Source of the DNA: Yponomeuta sedellus
Taxonomy: Eukaryota; Arthropoda; Insecta; Lepidoptera; Yponomeutidae
Direction of reading: 5' to 3'
Assembly (NCBI GenBank): GCA_934045075.1
Contig: OW203722.1
Location: 10,133,396-10,197,395, forward strand
DNA: 64,000 bases
Part shown: positions 40,617 to 52,020 of the stretch, piece by piece
Position numbering within the stretch: position 1 is the first letter of the stretch
Layout: the number at the start of each line of letters is the position of its first letter
Translations under genes and position numbers: made by a program
The notes under the pieces: generated by a model
The model's input: the letters and a program-made list of their open reading frames with translations, nothing else
What the model was told of the DNA's origin: nothing
Database searches by the model: none

Positions 40617-42717
40617 CTGTGGAAGTAAAACATTTTAATTCAAACTTGGCCGGAAAAGAGTCATAAGCGAATTACAACTAGAAAAATAAATAGTGCAGCA
40701 ACAACGTTTTACCCAAACATCCTTGTGTCTGTCATAGATTGTCAATGACTATTGCCATCTGGCAATAGTCATTGACAATCTATTCAACTGAACTCAGTCG
40801 AACAAGTTCTTCGTAACATGTTATCAGAATCATAAAAGGTCAAGAAAGAGAATAGGATGGGAACGAGTAATAAATAGTACAGCTTAAAAAAAATACAAAC
40901 CGGAAGTCAAACGTCGGTAAAAGTTTTACAGAGAAATTCATAATTTATTTCCTCAATTAGGCAGAATACAACTTTTTTTATATAAAATAGCTTCGTTTTC
41001 GTTTTGTGTCTCGTGTATAATTAATTAGTCATACAAATTAACAGACTAGAACATAAGATTGAGCAAAATCAAACGCTTTAATTTCCTCTATCTGTTGCCA
41101 ATCTCCAAATTTTTTTGTTGCCATGTCATCGTGCCACCACCTGCACCAATCGTCACTTGGCCCTTACCTGTACATGTCGATAGGCATTGGGCGCGATATC
41201 CTGACAGCGGGACTGATTGACGGGCATCGGGTTGAGGTAGGAGCCGTCGGGATCTTGCGCGCAGCAGCTGAGTGGCACGGAAAGCCCCCGCGGCCCCAGC
41301 CGCCGCAGTTGCCACAGAGACATGTCGAAGTTGCGCGCGTCCGTCATACCGCAGCATTCCAACTGGCGAGAGTATATTACATTAAAAAGTAGTGCTGCTT
41401 ATACGTCCCACTGTAGGGACGCAAGCCTTGTCCCGGAGAGAGAGAGACAACGAGTATGGGCTTAATCACGATTAGTGATTTCAAACGATGCGATGTGCAA
41501 ACATCTCAGGTTTCCCGAGATTTTCACGGAGTTTTCGTGACGCGAAATATCGCGTGGAAACCTGAGATGTTTTATAAGTTAGTATAAATCCATAAAAGTA
41601 CGTGGTTCAGAAAGCAAAGTCATCAGTACATGCCAAGTTTCAAACCCACGACCTTCGAAAGACGATTGTTCTAATATATAAGGCATAACACCAGAGAGCT
41701 TTTAGTGTCCTAGAAATCTCATTAATATAGTAATAGTTAGTTTAAAATCCAAGGTAGGTATACAGTAAATCCAAGGCCCAAAAAAATAGGGTCAATAAAC
41801 GTAATAAAAGATTTGATTTCCGCTAAAAATTAAAAATTTTGGCAAAAAAATCCGAGGACATTAAATAATGTCCAAGCAGCCACGAACACCTGCGGGCTGC
41901 GGAACACAGCGTTGGTCAACGCGCTCGTATGTCCCGGGTGAAGGCGCAGCTATACTTTGGCATTTGCATCTTCGTGTAATAAGATGATTTATACAGCGTC
42001 CAGTGGCATCTTCACTTACGCTAGATGGGTGAAGGGACAACGCGGACTTTAGTAGGAGTAGGCTTTAAAAACCTATTTAGAGGCTAAAAATTCCACCCAT
42101 GCCGGGACTCGAACCGTCGCGGGTTTCCTTACGATGTTTTCCTTCAGCTCTGCAGGTCAAAGGCCTCCTCTCTTTTAGACCAAGATCTTTGGTCACCATC
42201 ATCAACCCATTATGTCCTCACCGAGGGGCCCGGGTCTCTTCTCTGAGGAAAGTATTGGCTATAGATTTTCGTCGAAAAATATATATACACGCAGGGAAAA
42301 GCAGAATGAAATACGTGCCTAATAAAAACAACTCCAAGTAGTGAAACGTTGAGCCAACTATTTACCTGGTAAATACAAAGAAAAGAAAGAAAGACATTTA
42401 TTATAGCAACAAGACACATGACAGAAACAAAAAACCAGAAAATTGACACAACATGAGCACAACAGAAATTAACCAAATATACAAATAAACGAAACAAAAA
42501 ACACACATAGCTTTCGCCTTTGGTGTGTCTAAATTGCCACAAAAGGCAGCTGACTCAGCGTTGTGCTGAGGGACTGAGCCCTCAGCGCTGATTTTCGGTC
42601 AGTGCCCGAGGTAACTGAATGGTCCTACGAGGTGCGTGTCGTGGTGCATTAATAGGATATATGAATAGGATAGGTACACAAATATAAAAGTAAAAGGGTC
42701 GTCTTAAATACTTAGAT

Positions 42718-42788
<71 letters not shown>

Positions 42789-45700
42789 CATCTGGGTACC
42801 GATTCAGCGTCCTTTCATTTCGCATCATTGTGACGTCCACCATTACTAGCAGGTTTAGATCGACTCTGCCGGTGAATATTAGTTACTAAATTACCTGCTA
42901 TTACAGTGTATTACTTAGTTTTTCCTTAAAGTAATTTATATCGATATACAAATATATGTATACCACCATGCACACTCATAGCTCTGGGAACCCCCTTCCA
43001 TATTGCGATCCATTTAACACCCGGCGAATATTTTATAAAATTATTTCACATCATCGACTATACCAGCTCCTTCAGAATGCGACGTTGCCATGTTGTGCGT
43101 CAATACCTAATTTCCATATTTGTATTATTGTTTGAAAGAATACCTCTTCTTGCTCGATAGGAACGTGGTGTTGCGTTCCTGGTAAGTAAGGCGTCCGAAC
43201 TCCCGAGGATTCTCAGACCTACACTTGTCCTTAGTTTTTAACACAATGAATTCTCAATTAAATAAGGGGTCGAAACTTTTCTGGATTGTATCTCCTGGAT
43301 GGGCCACGCTGTTAGCTTATCATCAGGTATGCCTTATGCTTTGCCTATCCAGTTAAATACCAAAATATCCGGATATTGGAATACAAGTGGATATATGAAG
43401 GTAACTGTGAGTAGGAAATATGCTAAGTGACCGTTTAAGAAAGAATGTTTAAATCAATGTGTATGAATGCTACACCGGTATTTTCTTATAACATAGGTGT
43501 ATTGCGCGATTTCATTACCGTATACGAAAGTCATATGTGACCAGTCATAATGTCAAGTGACCGTCTTCTTTTTGACTTGAAATTTATTTATTTTAATAAT
43601 TGAAGACCGTCAATTTTCTTAAAATTGCTCGGTATGAGGGTTATTTGAAATGTTGGGCAGGGTAAAAAAACAAACGGGCGGTTGTTATTGACCTCACCAG
43701 GAGAGCTGATAAAATACGGCGGAGAGAAGTTGCATAAGCTGGTCTGGGAACTATTTGTTCGCATGTGGGAGCAGGAGCGCGCTCCGGATACCTTTAAAGA
43801 ATCGCGCATAAATGCTCTCTACAAGAACAAAGGTGACCGATCTGACTGCAACGCTTATCGCGGCATTTCGTTTCTTTCTGCCCCCGGAAAGGTCTTTGCT
43901 ACAGTTCTCTTAAACCGCCTAAAGAACTTGTCCGTTAAGATTCTGCCAGAAATCCAGTTTGGCTTCCGACCGGACCAAGGCATATGCGAAGCTATATTCT
44001 ATGTGCGTCAACTGCAAGAAAAGAGCAGAAAACAGGGTCGTCAGCTAAACCTTTGCTTTGTGGACCTAGAGAAGGCTTTTGACAGCGTGCCTCGGGAAGC
44101 TCTATGGTTGGTGCTAGATAAGCTTGGGTGCACGGAAAAGTTTGTGACACTGCTTAGACTCCTGCATGACGACATGCAATGCTGCGTTGCCATAGACGGT
44201 GATCAGACAGACTTCTTCCCCGTTACCTGTGGGGTGAAGCAAGGTTGCGTTTTAGCTAATACTATGTTCGCCTTATACTTTGCGGTGGTAGTTAGAAGAG
44301 TCTTACAAACTGTTTCTCAAGGAGTTCGCATCCGCTTCTGCACAGACGGCAGCCTTTTCAACTTGGCTAGACTTAAGGCTCGCACTAAAGCCTCACACGC
44401 ACTGATCACCGAGATCATGTATGCTGATGACCAGTGATAGGAATGGAGCGGGCTTATTTACCTAAACTCCAAGGAACAGAGACAAAAATCGGAGACTTCC
44501 TTACGACAATATTTTTTTCCGGGACATCACTTAAGTAAATTAAAAATTAATGTTATTCGGAATAAGTAATTGGTCTATGTTTACTTAAAGTTTGAGACTA
44601 GACATAACATGAAGTCCAAAATTTTCTGAAAGTTTGCTGTTTGGAGAACATTATGTAAATGACTTAAAACTGTTAAACGCAATCTTTGTTTAAGAAACCG
44701 TACACTTTTTGCAGTAAATATCTGCTTTTTCGCTCTATCTCGACCACGTTTCTTGAGATTTCTAAGGTTCAAGTTTATAATTAAAAAAAAATATTCTGGC
44801 AATTATTGTTTTTAAAATAATAAAAAAGACATTTCATAACTTTTGAACTCTCTATAATGTATTTTGGACGGAGATAGAGGATTAATAATTTTTGAAAACG
44901 AAAGGTTTTTTGTCTTTTATCTTACTAAAAGATCACGATACAAGAGTTTATTTTAAAATTTGTGTAATGATATTCTTTTTGATGCACTAACCCGTGCTAA
45001 GGACAATTTCAAAAACTTACTTAATGGCTAAAAATTCCATACGTAATACTACGTAATACTATTGTAAAGAGGTTCGAAATTTCACTGGTGCCGATGAGTC
45101 GCCCATTAGCTCAGTTGGAAAGAGCGCTGGCACGGATATCCAGAGGTCTCGGGTTCGAATCCCGGCATGAGTGAAATTTTTAGCCTCTAAATAGGATTTA
45201 CAAATGTTATTATTTAAATAAGGGCCGGATCACATTTTTCAGTAACACAAAGAGTACACTTTGTAATTATATAACACTTTTCAAGGCAACTCTGTGATTT
45301 GTTATGTATAGTCTTAAACTTTAAGTAAACATAGACCAATTACTTATTCCGAATAACATTAATTTTTAATTTACTTAAGTGTTGTCCCGGAAAAAAATAT
45401 TGTCGTAAGTAAAATTTTCTGAATTAAGCTCATACGAACCCTCAATTAGTTTTCGAATTGTCTCATAGGTAATCCGCGAAATTTCTTCAATTAGCCGCTT
45501 AACAGTGGCCACATTATTTTCGTTGACGGCAGTTGAAGGCGTCATGTAAAGAAACTCCACCTCCCTAAAATTCAGCAAACCATCGCCTCACGGTGCTCAA
45601 ACATGGTGCTTCTCTTCCAAAAGCATTTTGAAGATGAGCGGCACTGTTTTGCGGGGAGAGAGAACTTTTTGTGCCTTAATGTATGTGTACGCTACTGCAT

Positions 45701-48700
45701 GTCTACCACTTTGTACCATATGTGACATCTAATTTTATAAGGAACACTATTCCCTAAGATACAGGTTTTGCTTAGTTTAGGGGATAGAAGAGTGACACAG
45801 TTTTTAAACTCATGATGTACAGCCTCTGCCTATTTTAAGTGTGTGCGTACCTATACTTTAGTCACTGTCTCTGTAAATTGACTGTATTCGTGTTTTTGCT
45901 ACATGTACAATAAATAAATTATTATTATTACATATATTAAAATCATAAAAAATCATCGCTCTAACATCCTTTCGACTGAATTCCATTTTCGTTGCGTACG
46001 TAGAACTTTGATGTGTGATAAAAAACAATTGACCAATGGTTTCCCCCGCCGAATGTCTATTAATACTAAAAACTTTCAAAAAATATAACATTCGAAACTC
46101 AAATAGTTCCGATTAGCTAGAAGTGCAAAACTTTTAGTGTGCACCATGTTGTACATGGTACTCGTTTATTTAATAGTTTTAAAATCTCTCATGATCGGCA
46201 AGTAGGTTCTTATTACCTCCAAATGGGGCTTGTAGGTGACTAATTAGCGGTCTAGGGTAATAATGTAGCTAGAAAAGCCCTAGGGATAAACATTAAAAGA
46301 AACACTTCTTTCTTTCAAAAGTTCGCGTACATCTAACCATCATACTGGCAATATACATCATACATTCAGCATAATGACCAAAGAGGTCGCTTGCTATTCA
46401 GCATGTCTTTGTGTGAGTATAATAGTCATCAATTTTTAATATTGAACGGCGAAGCACAATTTCGTTCTTGAAAAAAACTTAAAACGTTATTTCCTTAATT
46501 TTTTTAATGAAAAAGGCACGAATAGAAAACTTTTACTTTAAAATGTTTTATTCTTGTAATGCCGGTTTATTTCTACTTACCTCACAATCGAGATGCAAAG
46601 CAGAAACGTTAGCTCGGGTGTAAGCATCAATTGCACCCTCGAACTTATCTCGGGCTGCAATAGATGCCGTACTTGGCTACTAATATACTATTAATCATTT
46701 AATAGCATTCGTTTAATATAATCGTCATGAGCTTTAAATTAAAATTGAGCTGTTTATGTAAACAGACGCCAGTTGGTCGAATACTGTGATATGCTTCAAT
46801 GTTTGGCGTCCGTATGTTGTACATATATACGCCATTTCTTCAAAATACGAACGCGTGATACTTAGCAGTGTGAAAATTATGTAGCAACTAACGCCCGTTT
46901 AGTTGTTTATTCAAGACTATATTCATGTTCCTTAACTTCAACTTAAATGGTTCATTGATTATTATTAAAATATTGGTATTTTTTTATTATTTATTAATAT
47001 TTATTAGTCTTTTAGTAAAACAGTATTTAGTAACAGGGCCTTTGGCTAAGTCTTTGGTTAACTTACGTTATTGTGACCATATAAAACACTGCCCATAAAT
47101 TTTCTTGAAATGATAATAATTTCAATCAACATCTCGTATTGAGTTTGTTGTAGGTATACAGATGAAACAGGATGTGGAACATCTGGTCTTAATCTGGTCC
47201 ATATATTACTCTACTATATTTTACTGTATTTCAAGTACACTTACATAAATAAACAAAATGCGCTTAGTGCAAAATTGTAAACAAACTTAACGTCTCGTAA
47301 TCCAAACCAATGCCCTCAATATTATCACCGCGATAAAAATACGGAACTCATTAGTCGTAAGATACAAATCCTTACTGATGATTTTCAGATAAACTTAAAA
47401 ATTGCGCTTAGTACAAACATAACATTTTGTACTGCAAACACATAAATAATATCATATTTATCTAGTCACATTGATTATATATGGACGTCAACAGTCGTAG
47501 GATGCAAACCATTAAAGACAATCTGACGTCCGTATATAAAAAAACACAAAACTACCAACTATAACATTATTTCACTGATTCAACTCACAATCCCAACACG
47601 ATCACTGTGTAAGACATAAAATTTAATTTCCTTTGGCCTCTACCGCGACCACTAAACGTTTCTAATCTATCAGACTGAGGCTAATTTAAGGTTTCCTATA
47701 CCATTAAATTACGAGCGACACATATTTTCGTTTTTAATTTTATTTTACTCTAAATAGGAGTATGTTAAAGAAGTATGAGTGCACTACAAACTTACTAATA
47801 ACGAACACAAACTACGCATTTATTTGTGGGAAAATTTCAAAGCGAGCAGCAATATCTTCGGTTCTGAAGTGGAAATATTAAGTTCTCGGGACCATTCATG
47901 GACGTCAAATGTTGCTCAGTATGAATAGAACGCGTCAAACCGACATCTGTATATTATAGGTATTGAAACTATTTCTCTTCACGAGCGACACTATATCATC
48001 ACTCATCAGCTCTATTTGTGATCGGAGCCTAGGTATTAGGTATTTCTTATCGATTGACAGTCAGTGTCTACCTATAGCTAGCAGGAGTACAAACCTAAGT
48101 GCCTACCCTACCTACTCCAGGTGCATGAAATAAAGTGAATAGTGAAAAACGAGTGAATAGGTCACATTTGAAATTGTAATACAATTTTTAACCTTATTCC
48201 CTTGACATAAGTTCCGTAAAGTGTACATATTATTAAAGGCGACTGTACATACATAATCGCGTACCTGTTATCAACTTTAATAAATCCTTTTAATTAATCT
48301 TTCAAACCCAAAATAATGATAATAAGTACTAAATATAATAGGTACATATTCAAACGGAATTCAAAAATTTACTCGTCGTTCCTTCAACCTTCTCTTTGAG
48401 AACGGCATTTCAGTTACATTAACACAGTCGTCACAAATTAGATCGCACTAAACGGCAACGTCGCAATTCGCAGCAACAAGTGACGGGACGCCAAATGAGG
48501 CGCACTATGAACTGGCGATTGAAGACAGCAGCGCCACCGATATTGGTTACGAAAATGCGCGGAACTACGGAATTATTCAGTTCAGTCAGAACGGAAGAAA
48601 AATGACTTCCAAGTTTATTTTTTTATTTTTAATTATTTGTGGTCAGCAGCGTAAGAGGAGGCGATTGGAACGGGTCTCCTATTTGACTTCCGTATATCGG

Positions 48701-49923
48701 ACGTCAGAAGCAGGTGGACGTCCGATTAAATGTAAAAAAGCCCATAATGGACGCAGAATCTGTAGTAGGATATAAATATATATATATATATCTCCCCATA
48801 CATATATACACACATACACATACATACATATATATACATACAATACAACACGCCTACTTGTTACCTGAGTCTGAGCCAAGTCCAAGGCAGCTGTGAACTG
48901 CTCATAGTCTGGTACACCATAGTACGCCTGCAGGGCTCCGACCGCTCCACCGCGCACGTTCTGGAGCCCCAAGCATCGCGGCCACAGCGTCACTAGCACT
49001 CCGCCGGCGCATTCGCATAGGAGAAGCGCCAGTACTAGCAGGAAATACTGTAAATCCAACAAAAAAAGTATGTGACCAAAAAGTTTTGGGGAAAGAAAAT
49101 GTACGTACCTTTAATAAAAGGTACGAAATAAGTTTTCAATTACCTTGGTTTACCAAAGAGGGGATCAATATTCTTTTTAGAAAAATAAAAAAAGTTTTGA
49201 ATCTCTTAATGATTTCCATCTTGTCTCCCTCCACCGCCTACCGTGGAGCGATGGCACACAGAGAAAATCAGTGGCAGATCACTCCTGATCACTCCCTCCA
49301 AAGCAGAGTCCGTGTACATAGAATTATACATATAAAAGCCACAAATAATACCAGAACTGATTGATTAGCTAATCCATCTGGGATGACATTCACTATTGTA
49401 GTGTACCTACTACTATATACATACTACATTAGTAATTGATCAATAGAATAGTATAAACTTTGTAATGACCAAGACGAAAGTAGCATTGAACGTAACCGAC
49501 TTACTATGGTGAGTATAGCATATCCTGGCATATAAGTGGCCCAGCATCCCAGGGCGCCTACGGCACAGATCGTCAGCCCGGCAGCCAGCAACGCGAGCGC
49601 CAGATAGTAGAACGGTGGCTCCGGAAGCCCACCCTCGGGCGTGGCCAGGAGACGCGACAGGAGCACCCGCCGCGAGTCGCAGAGAAGAAGGAACCCACTA
49701 ATCACTTGCATAAAGCCACATGCCTGCAAAAAGTCGTGTGTAATATGTGCTTTTATGAAAATGTTCTGTTATGAAATTCAGGTATTTATATGACGGTACC
49801 TCTGCCTATCCCTAGGATATAACACATTATGAGCAATGAAACACTTAAATAAGAACTTACAAAGAATACAGTATTGAAGAATCCGAAGAGCGCCTTAGCC
49901 GTAGCAACTTTTTTGCACTTCAT
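40278..49923 (-). CDS. Tetraspanin, complete five-exon gene span
   Basis: A four-pass membrane protein of 332 residues that would organise membrane microdomains. Exons in transcription order: 49861-49923, 49505-49723, 48865-49047, 41168-41362, 40278-40616, all phase 0. The first exon encodes MKCKKVATAKALFGFFNTVF. Exon 2 gives the end of TM1 (ACGFMQVISGFLLLC) and TM2 (YYLALALLAAGLTICAVGAL). Exon 3 gives TM3 (YFLLVLALLLCECAGGVLV) and starts the large loop. Exon 4 has the signature LECCGMTDA and a P-S-C-C motif. Exon 5 has GCLGKLEDWYQEQ, TM4 and a long tail. Six loop cysteines are visible (CC, CC, C, C). Intron 3 is 7.5 kb and full of transposons. The start lies 384 bp downstream of the Elp4 stop, so its promoter must be compact. 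The subfamily is not assigned. Confidence 0.9.
40734..40783. repeat. Perfect 24-bp inverted repeat, 2-nt spacer
   Basis: ATAGATTGTCAATGACTATT (start of the left arm) at 40734-40757 mirrors 40760-40783, in tetraspanin intron 4. The spacer is too short for a microRNA precursor loop and suits a cruciform or fold-back end. Confidence 0.85.
41168..41362 (-). CDS. Tetraspanin exon 4: CCG loop
   Basis: The acceptor is CTCTCGCCAG and the donor CAG|GTAAGG, phase 0 at both ends, 65 codons. It starts LECCGMTDARNFDMSLW and includes SVPLSCCAQ and NQSRCQDIA, the large extracellular loop with conserved cysteines. NQS is a potential N-glycosylation site. Confidence 0.92.
41505..41580. repeat. Short inverted repeat
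   Basis: ACATCTCAGGTTTC is mirrored by GAAACCTGAGATGT about 45 bases on. A fold-back fragment in tetraspanin intron 3. Confidence 0.6.
42080..42125 (-). repeat. Partial tRNA-like module
   Basis: AAAAACCTATTTAGAGGC and ACCCATGCCGGGACTCGAAC match the start of the tRNA-module family. The copy breaks off after about 45 bp and unrelated sequence follows. Confidence 0.6.
42719..42785. repeat. (CA)n/(TA)n microsatellite
   Basis: A short CA run passes into about 55 bp of TA repeats. Confidence 0.95.
43682..44437 (+). mobile_element. Non-LTR retrotransposon reverse-transcriptase fragment
   Basis: A 251-codon frame reads INALYKNKGDRSDCNAYRGI, GFRPDQG, CFVDLEKAFDSVPREALW, GVKQGCVLANTMFALYF and ends MYADDQ then TGA. 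It spans the palm motifs through the catalytic YADD of a LINE reverse transcriptase. There is no endonuclease upstream and no C-terminal part downstream, so it is truncated on both sides. It lies in tetraspanin intron 3, antisense to that gene. Confidence 0.88.
44499..45409. mobile_element. Inverted-repeat element (~94-bp arms) enclosing a tRNA-like module
   Basis: ACGACAATATTTTTTTCCGG and the following sequence to about 44593 is mirrored almost exactly at 45316-45409 (one mismatch seen, CATCACT against CAACACT). The 911-bp span contains no transposase. It does contain GATGCACTAACCCGTGCTAA and a tRNA-like sequence at 45101-45173. Its right edge abuts the mariner remnant. Confidence 0.8.
45101..45173 (+). 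repeat. tRNA-like sequence (module family copy)
   Basis: GCCCATTAGCTCAGTTGGAA, GCTGGCACGGATATCCAG and GGTTCGAATCCCGGC give recognisable D, anticodon and T arms. Acceptor ends GCCCAT and ATGAGT pair imperfectly. It is diverged from the 28-kb and 56-kb copies and probably not a functional tRNA. Confidence 0.65.
45410..45700 (-). pseudogene. Mariner-family transposase remnant
   Basis: One - strand frame gives LQNAFGREAPCLSTVRRWFAEF. Another gives TPSTAVNENNVATVKRLIEE and ITYETIR. Both are typical of the N-terminal helix-turn-helix region of mariner transposases. Frames change around 45550-45580 and similarity stops near 45420, where the inverted-repeat element begins. The catalytic domain is absent. 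Confidence 0.75.
45701..48770. other. Tetraspanin intron 3, AT-rich, nothing identified
   Basis: No motif-bearing frame is seen. Several short texts are repeated (GCGCTTAGT(A/G)CAAA near 47258 and 47404; (C/T)AGTCGTA(A/G)GAT near 47350 and 47490), suggesting old repeats. Confidence 0.4.
48771..48843. repeat. Compound TA/CATA microsatellite
   Basis: TA repeats followed by CA-, CATA- and TA-type repeats, immediately downstream of the donor of tetraspanin exon 3. Confidence 0.9.
48865..49047 (-). CDS. Tetraspanin exon 3: TM3 and start of large loop
   Basis: The acceptor is TTGGATTTACAG and the donor CAG|GTAACA. It encodes YFLLVLALLLCECAGGVLV, then GVPDYEQFTAALDLAQTQ, which joins the LECCG loop in frame. 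Confidence 0.92.
49505..49723 (-). CDS. Tetraspanin exon 2: TM1 end, small loop, TM2
   Basis: The acceptor is CTTTTTGCAG and the donor ATA|GTAAGT, 73 codons, phase 0. It encodes ACGFMQVISGFLLLC, a polar small loop, and YYLALALLAAGLTICAVGAL as TM2. Confidence 0.92.
49861..49923 (-). CDS. Tetraspanin exon 1: start and first half of TM1
   Basis: ATG at 49921-49923, 21 codons (MKCKKVATAKALFGFFNTVF plus one), then the donor GTAAGT. The basic N-terminus followed by the hydrophobic start of TM1 fits a tetraspanin. Confidence 0.88.
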
Positions 49924-50307
49924 TTTGCAATTAGACACTTCACATAGGAAAAACCATAAATGCTTTTGTGTAATGTAATATTTTAGTTTTTACGGAAGGA
50001 ATGTAACGACGCGCTGACCGCTAGGTACTCGCCGGTATTGTGAACATGTGAACGAGTACCAAAGCGTGAATAGATTCGCTGGTTTTAGGGAGATACGCTC
50101 TGCTGAACAGGTGGGGTGACTAATAATTAAGCCAGTTTTGTCTAAAAATATGCGCGAGTATCTTTTTGAGAGTGAAACGGGAACATCATTGAGTGTTAGG
50201 TAACACTCGTTCAGAGTAATTTGGGCTAAGAATATTTCAATACAATAATTTTTTGTACAACATTAATTATATTGGCTCCATAAATTTTATAAAAAAATTT
50301 TGGCTTC
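49924..50307 (-). promoter_or_regulatory. Gap between Elp4 stop and tetraspanin start
   Basis: 384 bp holding the Elp4 3' end and the presumed tetraspanin promoter. No clear TATA box or poly(A) hexamer stands out. Confidence 0.35.
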
Positions 50308-50399
50308 TCAAAAATCGACATCTTTTTTCTTGAAGCCGCCACAGGTCATTGGCATTGCTGTTATATCGTCTTGTTCACGCTCGCTGGACTCTTGCAGCT
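50308..50399 (-). CDS. Elp4: Elp4 exon 7 (C-terminus)
   Basis: The acceptor is TTTATTTTTAG. It encodes ELQESSEREQDDITAM then TCGGFKKKDVDF and TGA, matching the short conserved Elp4 C-terminus. Confidence 0.93.
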
Positions 50400-52020
50400 C
50401 TAAAAATAAAACAGGCAAGAATTAATTTTATGCAGTTTAACTTAATAAGTTCTTTAATTAAGTTTTATAAATACCTGGAGGCAAGTGTAGCTTCTCAATA
50501 ATAAACTTCTTTCTTCTTAGCTTGAAGGCCAAGTCAATGCTAAGGGGTACATACTGAACCAAAGAGTTGATAGCTGATATTTTCATTATATGGAACAGGC
50601 CATGGTAGTCTTTAAACACTGGGTTGGTCTCTTTACTTGAACCAGCAAATGATTCCAGCTTTACTGCATTATCCACTGAATACAGGAGCCTTTTCAGTAC
50701 ACTTATATCCTGTGAAACCAAATTTTAATGAGGAACAGAAGAATATCTGTACATTTTTTCTTCACATGAAATGAGCTTTATAAAAAGGTCTTTTTGGTGT
50801 AGTAACGAAGTATTATTGACAGAATGTAAACAATAAATGTTGCTTCACTCTACAGCTTGTAATGTAACACCTCCAAAAATCCTTATGTAGTGTTGATACA
50901 ACTTACATCAAATAAATGTGTAGGCATAGTAATATACACCACAGCATTGGTATCTCTAAGAATAACTCTCAAGCAATACAAGAACTTGATGAGATCCTGG
51001 TTGCAGCTGCTGTTGTCTGCATCATCTGTAGCCATCCACAGTGGGGAACCCAGTGACTGAATGCATACTCGGAGAATATTTTTATTGCTGCTTTTTGTTC
51101 CAATTTGGTACTCTTCCCTGGTAACCATGTCTCTGATACTTAGTAGCAGATCTTGGAAAGATTTGTTGGAGAAATCTAAAAAAAATGAACATTTTAGTAT
51201 GTTAAGATCACAACCCGAAAGTATTAAATTTGTGCATGAATTGATTGAAAAAAACTTACTACTTTTCTCATTGTTCTGCCTGAGTTTCCAATAACTAATA
51301 TTACTTGCTTTAACAGTTGAAGCATCAACATGTTTACTCAAATCAAAGTGGTGGCCAAAGTTAGCAGTGCTACCAAAGGAGGACTCTACTTGGCTGAGTC
51401 CCTCATATCGCCAGGCTATCATCATTTTGTCTTTTTCACCAGTTACCTTGGGAGGTTCATCATCAGGCTGTGCCGCGCATGGGGTTGGTAGTTCATTAAC
51501 CTTGAATAGATGTGACTAATTTAATTTAATAATCATTAAAATAATCATTTCATGGGTCTGGTTGATGACCTGTTGACCTTACTTACAATTTCTGTGGGTT
51601 CTTCATCAGCTGATGCAATGAACAAAGCATGCTTGCAGACGATGCCTTCGGCAAGGAAATATTTGCTAAGAACACGACTGTAGTTGCCCAAAACATCCTC
51701 CTCTAAAAACAAGATACTCATTTATTACTCAAACAAACATACCTATTGTAATAAAAACCAGCCTATGGTATTGTTTTAGACAATTTTTACTTACCGACTA
51801 AGAATATGGTACCAGAAGGTAAACCTCCTCCTGAAAAAAGGTAGATGCTTGGTAAATGTGTAAATTGTGACTCCTTAGCTAAGTAGGTACCTAACAAAAT
51901 TATCTTACCTATTATGTGATCTAAGGAAGGGATACCGGTAGATATGAAAGGCAAGTTGTTTTTATGCTTAGTGCCATTGATATTAGCACCAGAATCTGTT
52001 GTTTTATGAAAACTTGACAT
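50308..52020 (-). CDS. Elp4: Elongator complex protein 4, complete seven-exon gene span
   Basis: Elp4 is a RecA-like ATPase-fold subunit of the Elp4-5-6 ring. The Elongator complex modifies wobble uridines of tRNAs. Exons in transcription order: 51909-52020, 51795-51830, 51587-51702, 51260-51500, 50907-51175, 50475-50709, 50308-50399. Phases agree throughout and give 366 residues, near the usual length. Matching blocks: FISTGIPSLDHIIG and GGGLPSGTIFLVG (P-loop-like turn), SKYFLAEGIV, MMIAWRYEGL, NFGHHFDLSKH, NILRVCIQSLGSPLW, LIKFLYCLRVILRDTNAVVY, ITMPTHLF, ESFAGSSKETNPVFKDYHGL, KLRRKKFIIEKLHLPP and the C-terminal CGGFKKKDVDF. It is intact, with strong GTAAGT-type donors. It lies between the THAP gene and the tetraspanin on the same strand. 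Confidence 0.95.
50475..50709 (-). CDS. Elp4: Elp4 exon 6
   Basis: The acceptor is GGTTTCACAG and the donor CCAG|GTATTT. It encodes DISVLKRLLYSVDNAVKLES, FKDYHGLFHIMKISAINSL and FKLRRKKFIIEKLHLPP. It leaves in phase 1. Confidence 0.94.
50907..51175 (-). CDS. Elp4: Elp4 exon 5
   Basis: The acceptor is ATTTTTTTTAG and the donor GAT|GTAAGT. It encodes FSNKSFQDLLLSIRDMV, NILRVCIQSLGSPLW and ITMPTHLFD. Confidence 0.94.
51260..51500 (-). CDS. Elp4: Elp4 exon 4
   Basis: The acceptor is TATTCAAG and the donor AGTA|GTAAGT. It encodes VNELPTPCAAQPDDEPPK, MMIAWRYEGLSQVESSFG and NFGHHFDLSKHVDAS. It leaves in phase 1. Confidence 0.93.
51587..51702 (-). CDS. Elp4: Elp4 exon 3
   Basis: The acceptor is TTGTTTTTAG and the donor ATT|GTAAGT. 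It encodes EEDVLGNYSRVLSKYFLAEG and HALFIASADEEPTEI. Confidence 0.92.
51795..51830 (-). CDS. Elp4: Elp4 exon 2, 36-nt micro-exon
   Basis: The acceptor is CTTTTTTCAG and the donor GTCG|GTAAGT, phase 1 at both ends. It supplies the glycine-rich GGGLPSGTIFLVG turn, which would be lost by skipping without breaking the frame. Confidence 0.92.
51909..52020 (-). CDS. Elp4: Elp4 exon 1 (start)
   Basis: ATG at 52018-52020 opens MSSFHKTTDSGANINGTKHK, then FISTGIPSLDHIIG. The donor is G|GTAAGA. The conserved STG(I/L)PSLD motif fixes the frame. Confidence 0.93.

Noticed and set aside
40734..40783. microRNA precursor
   Set aside because: A two-base spacer cannot form a usable terminal loop and the perfect stem is too short.
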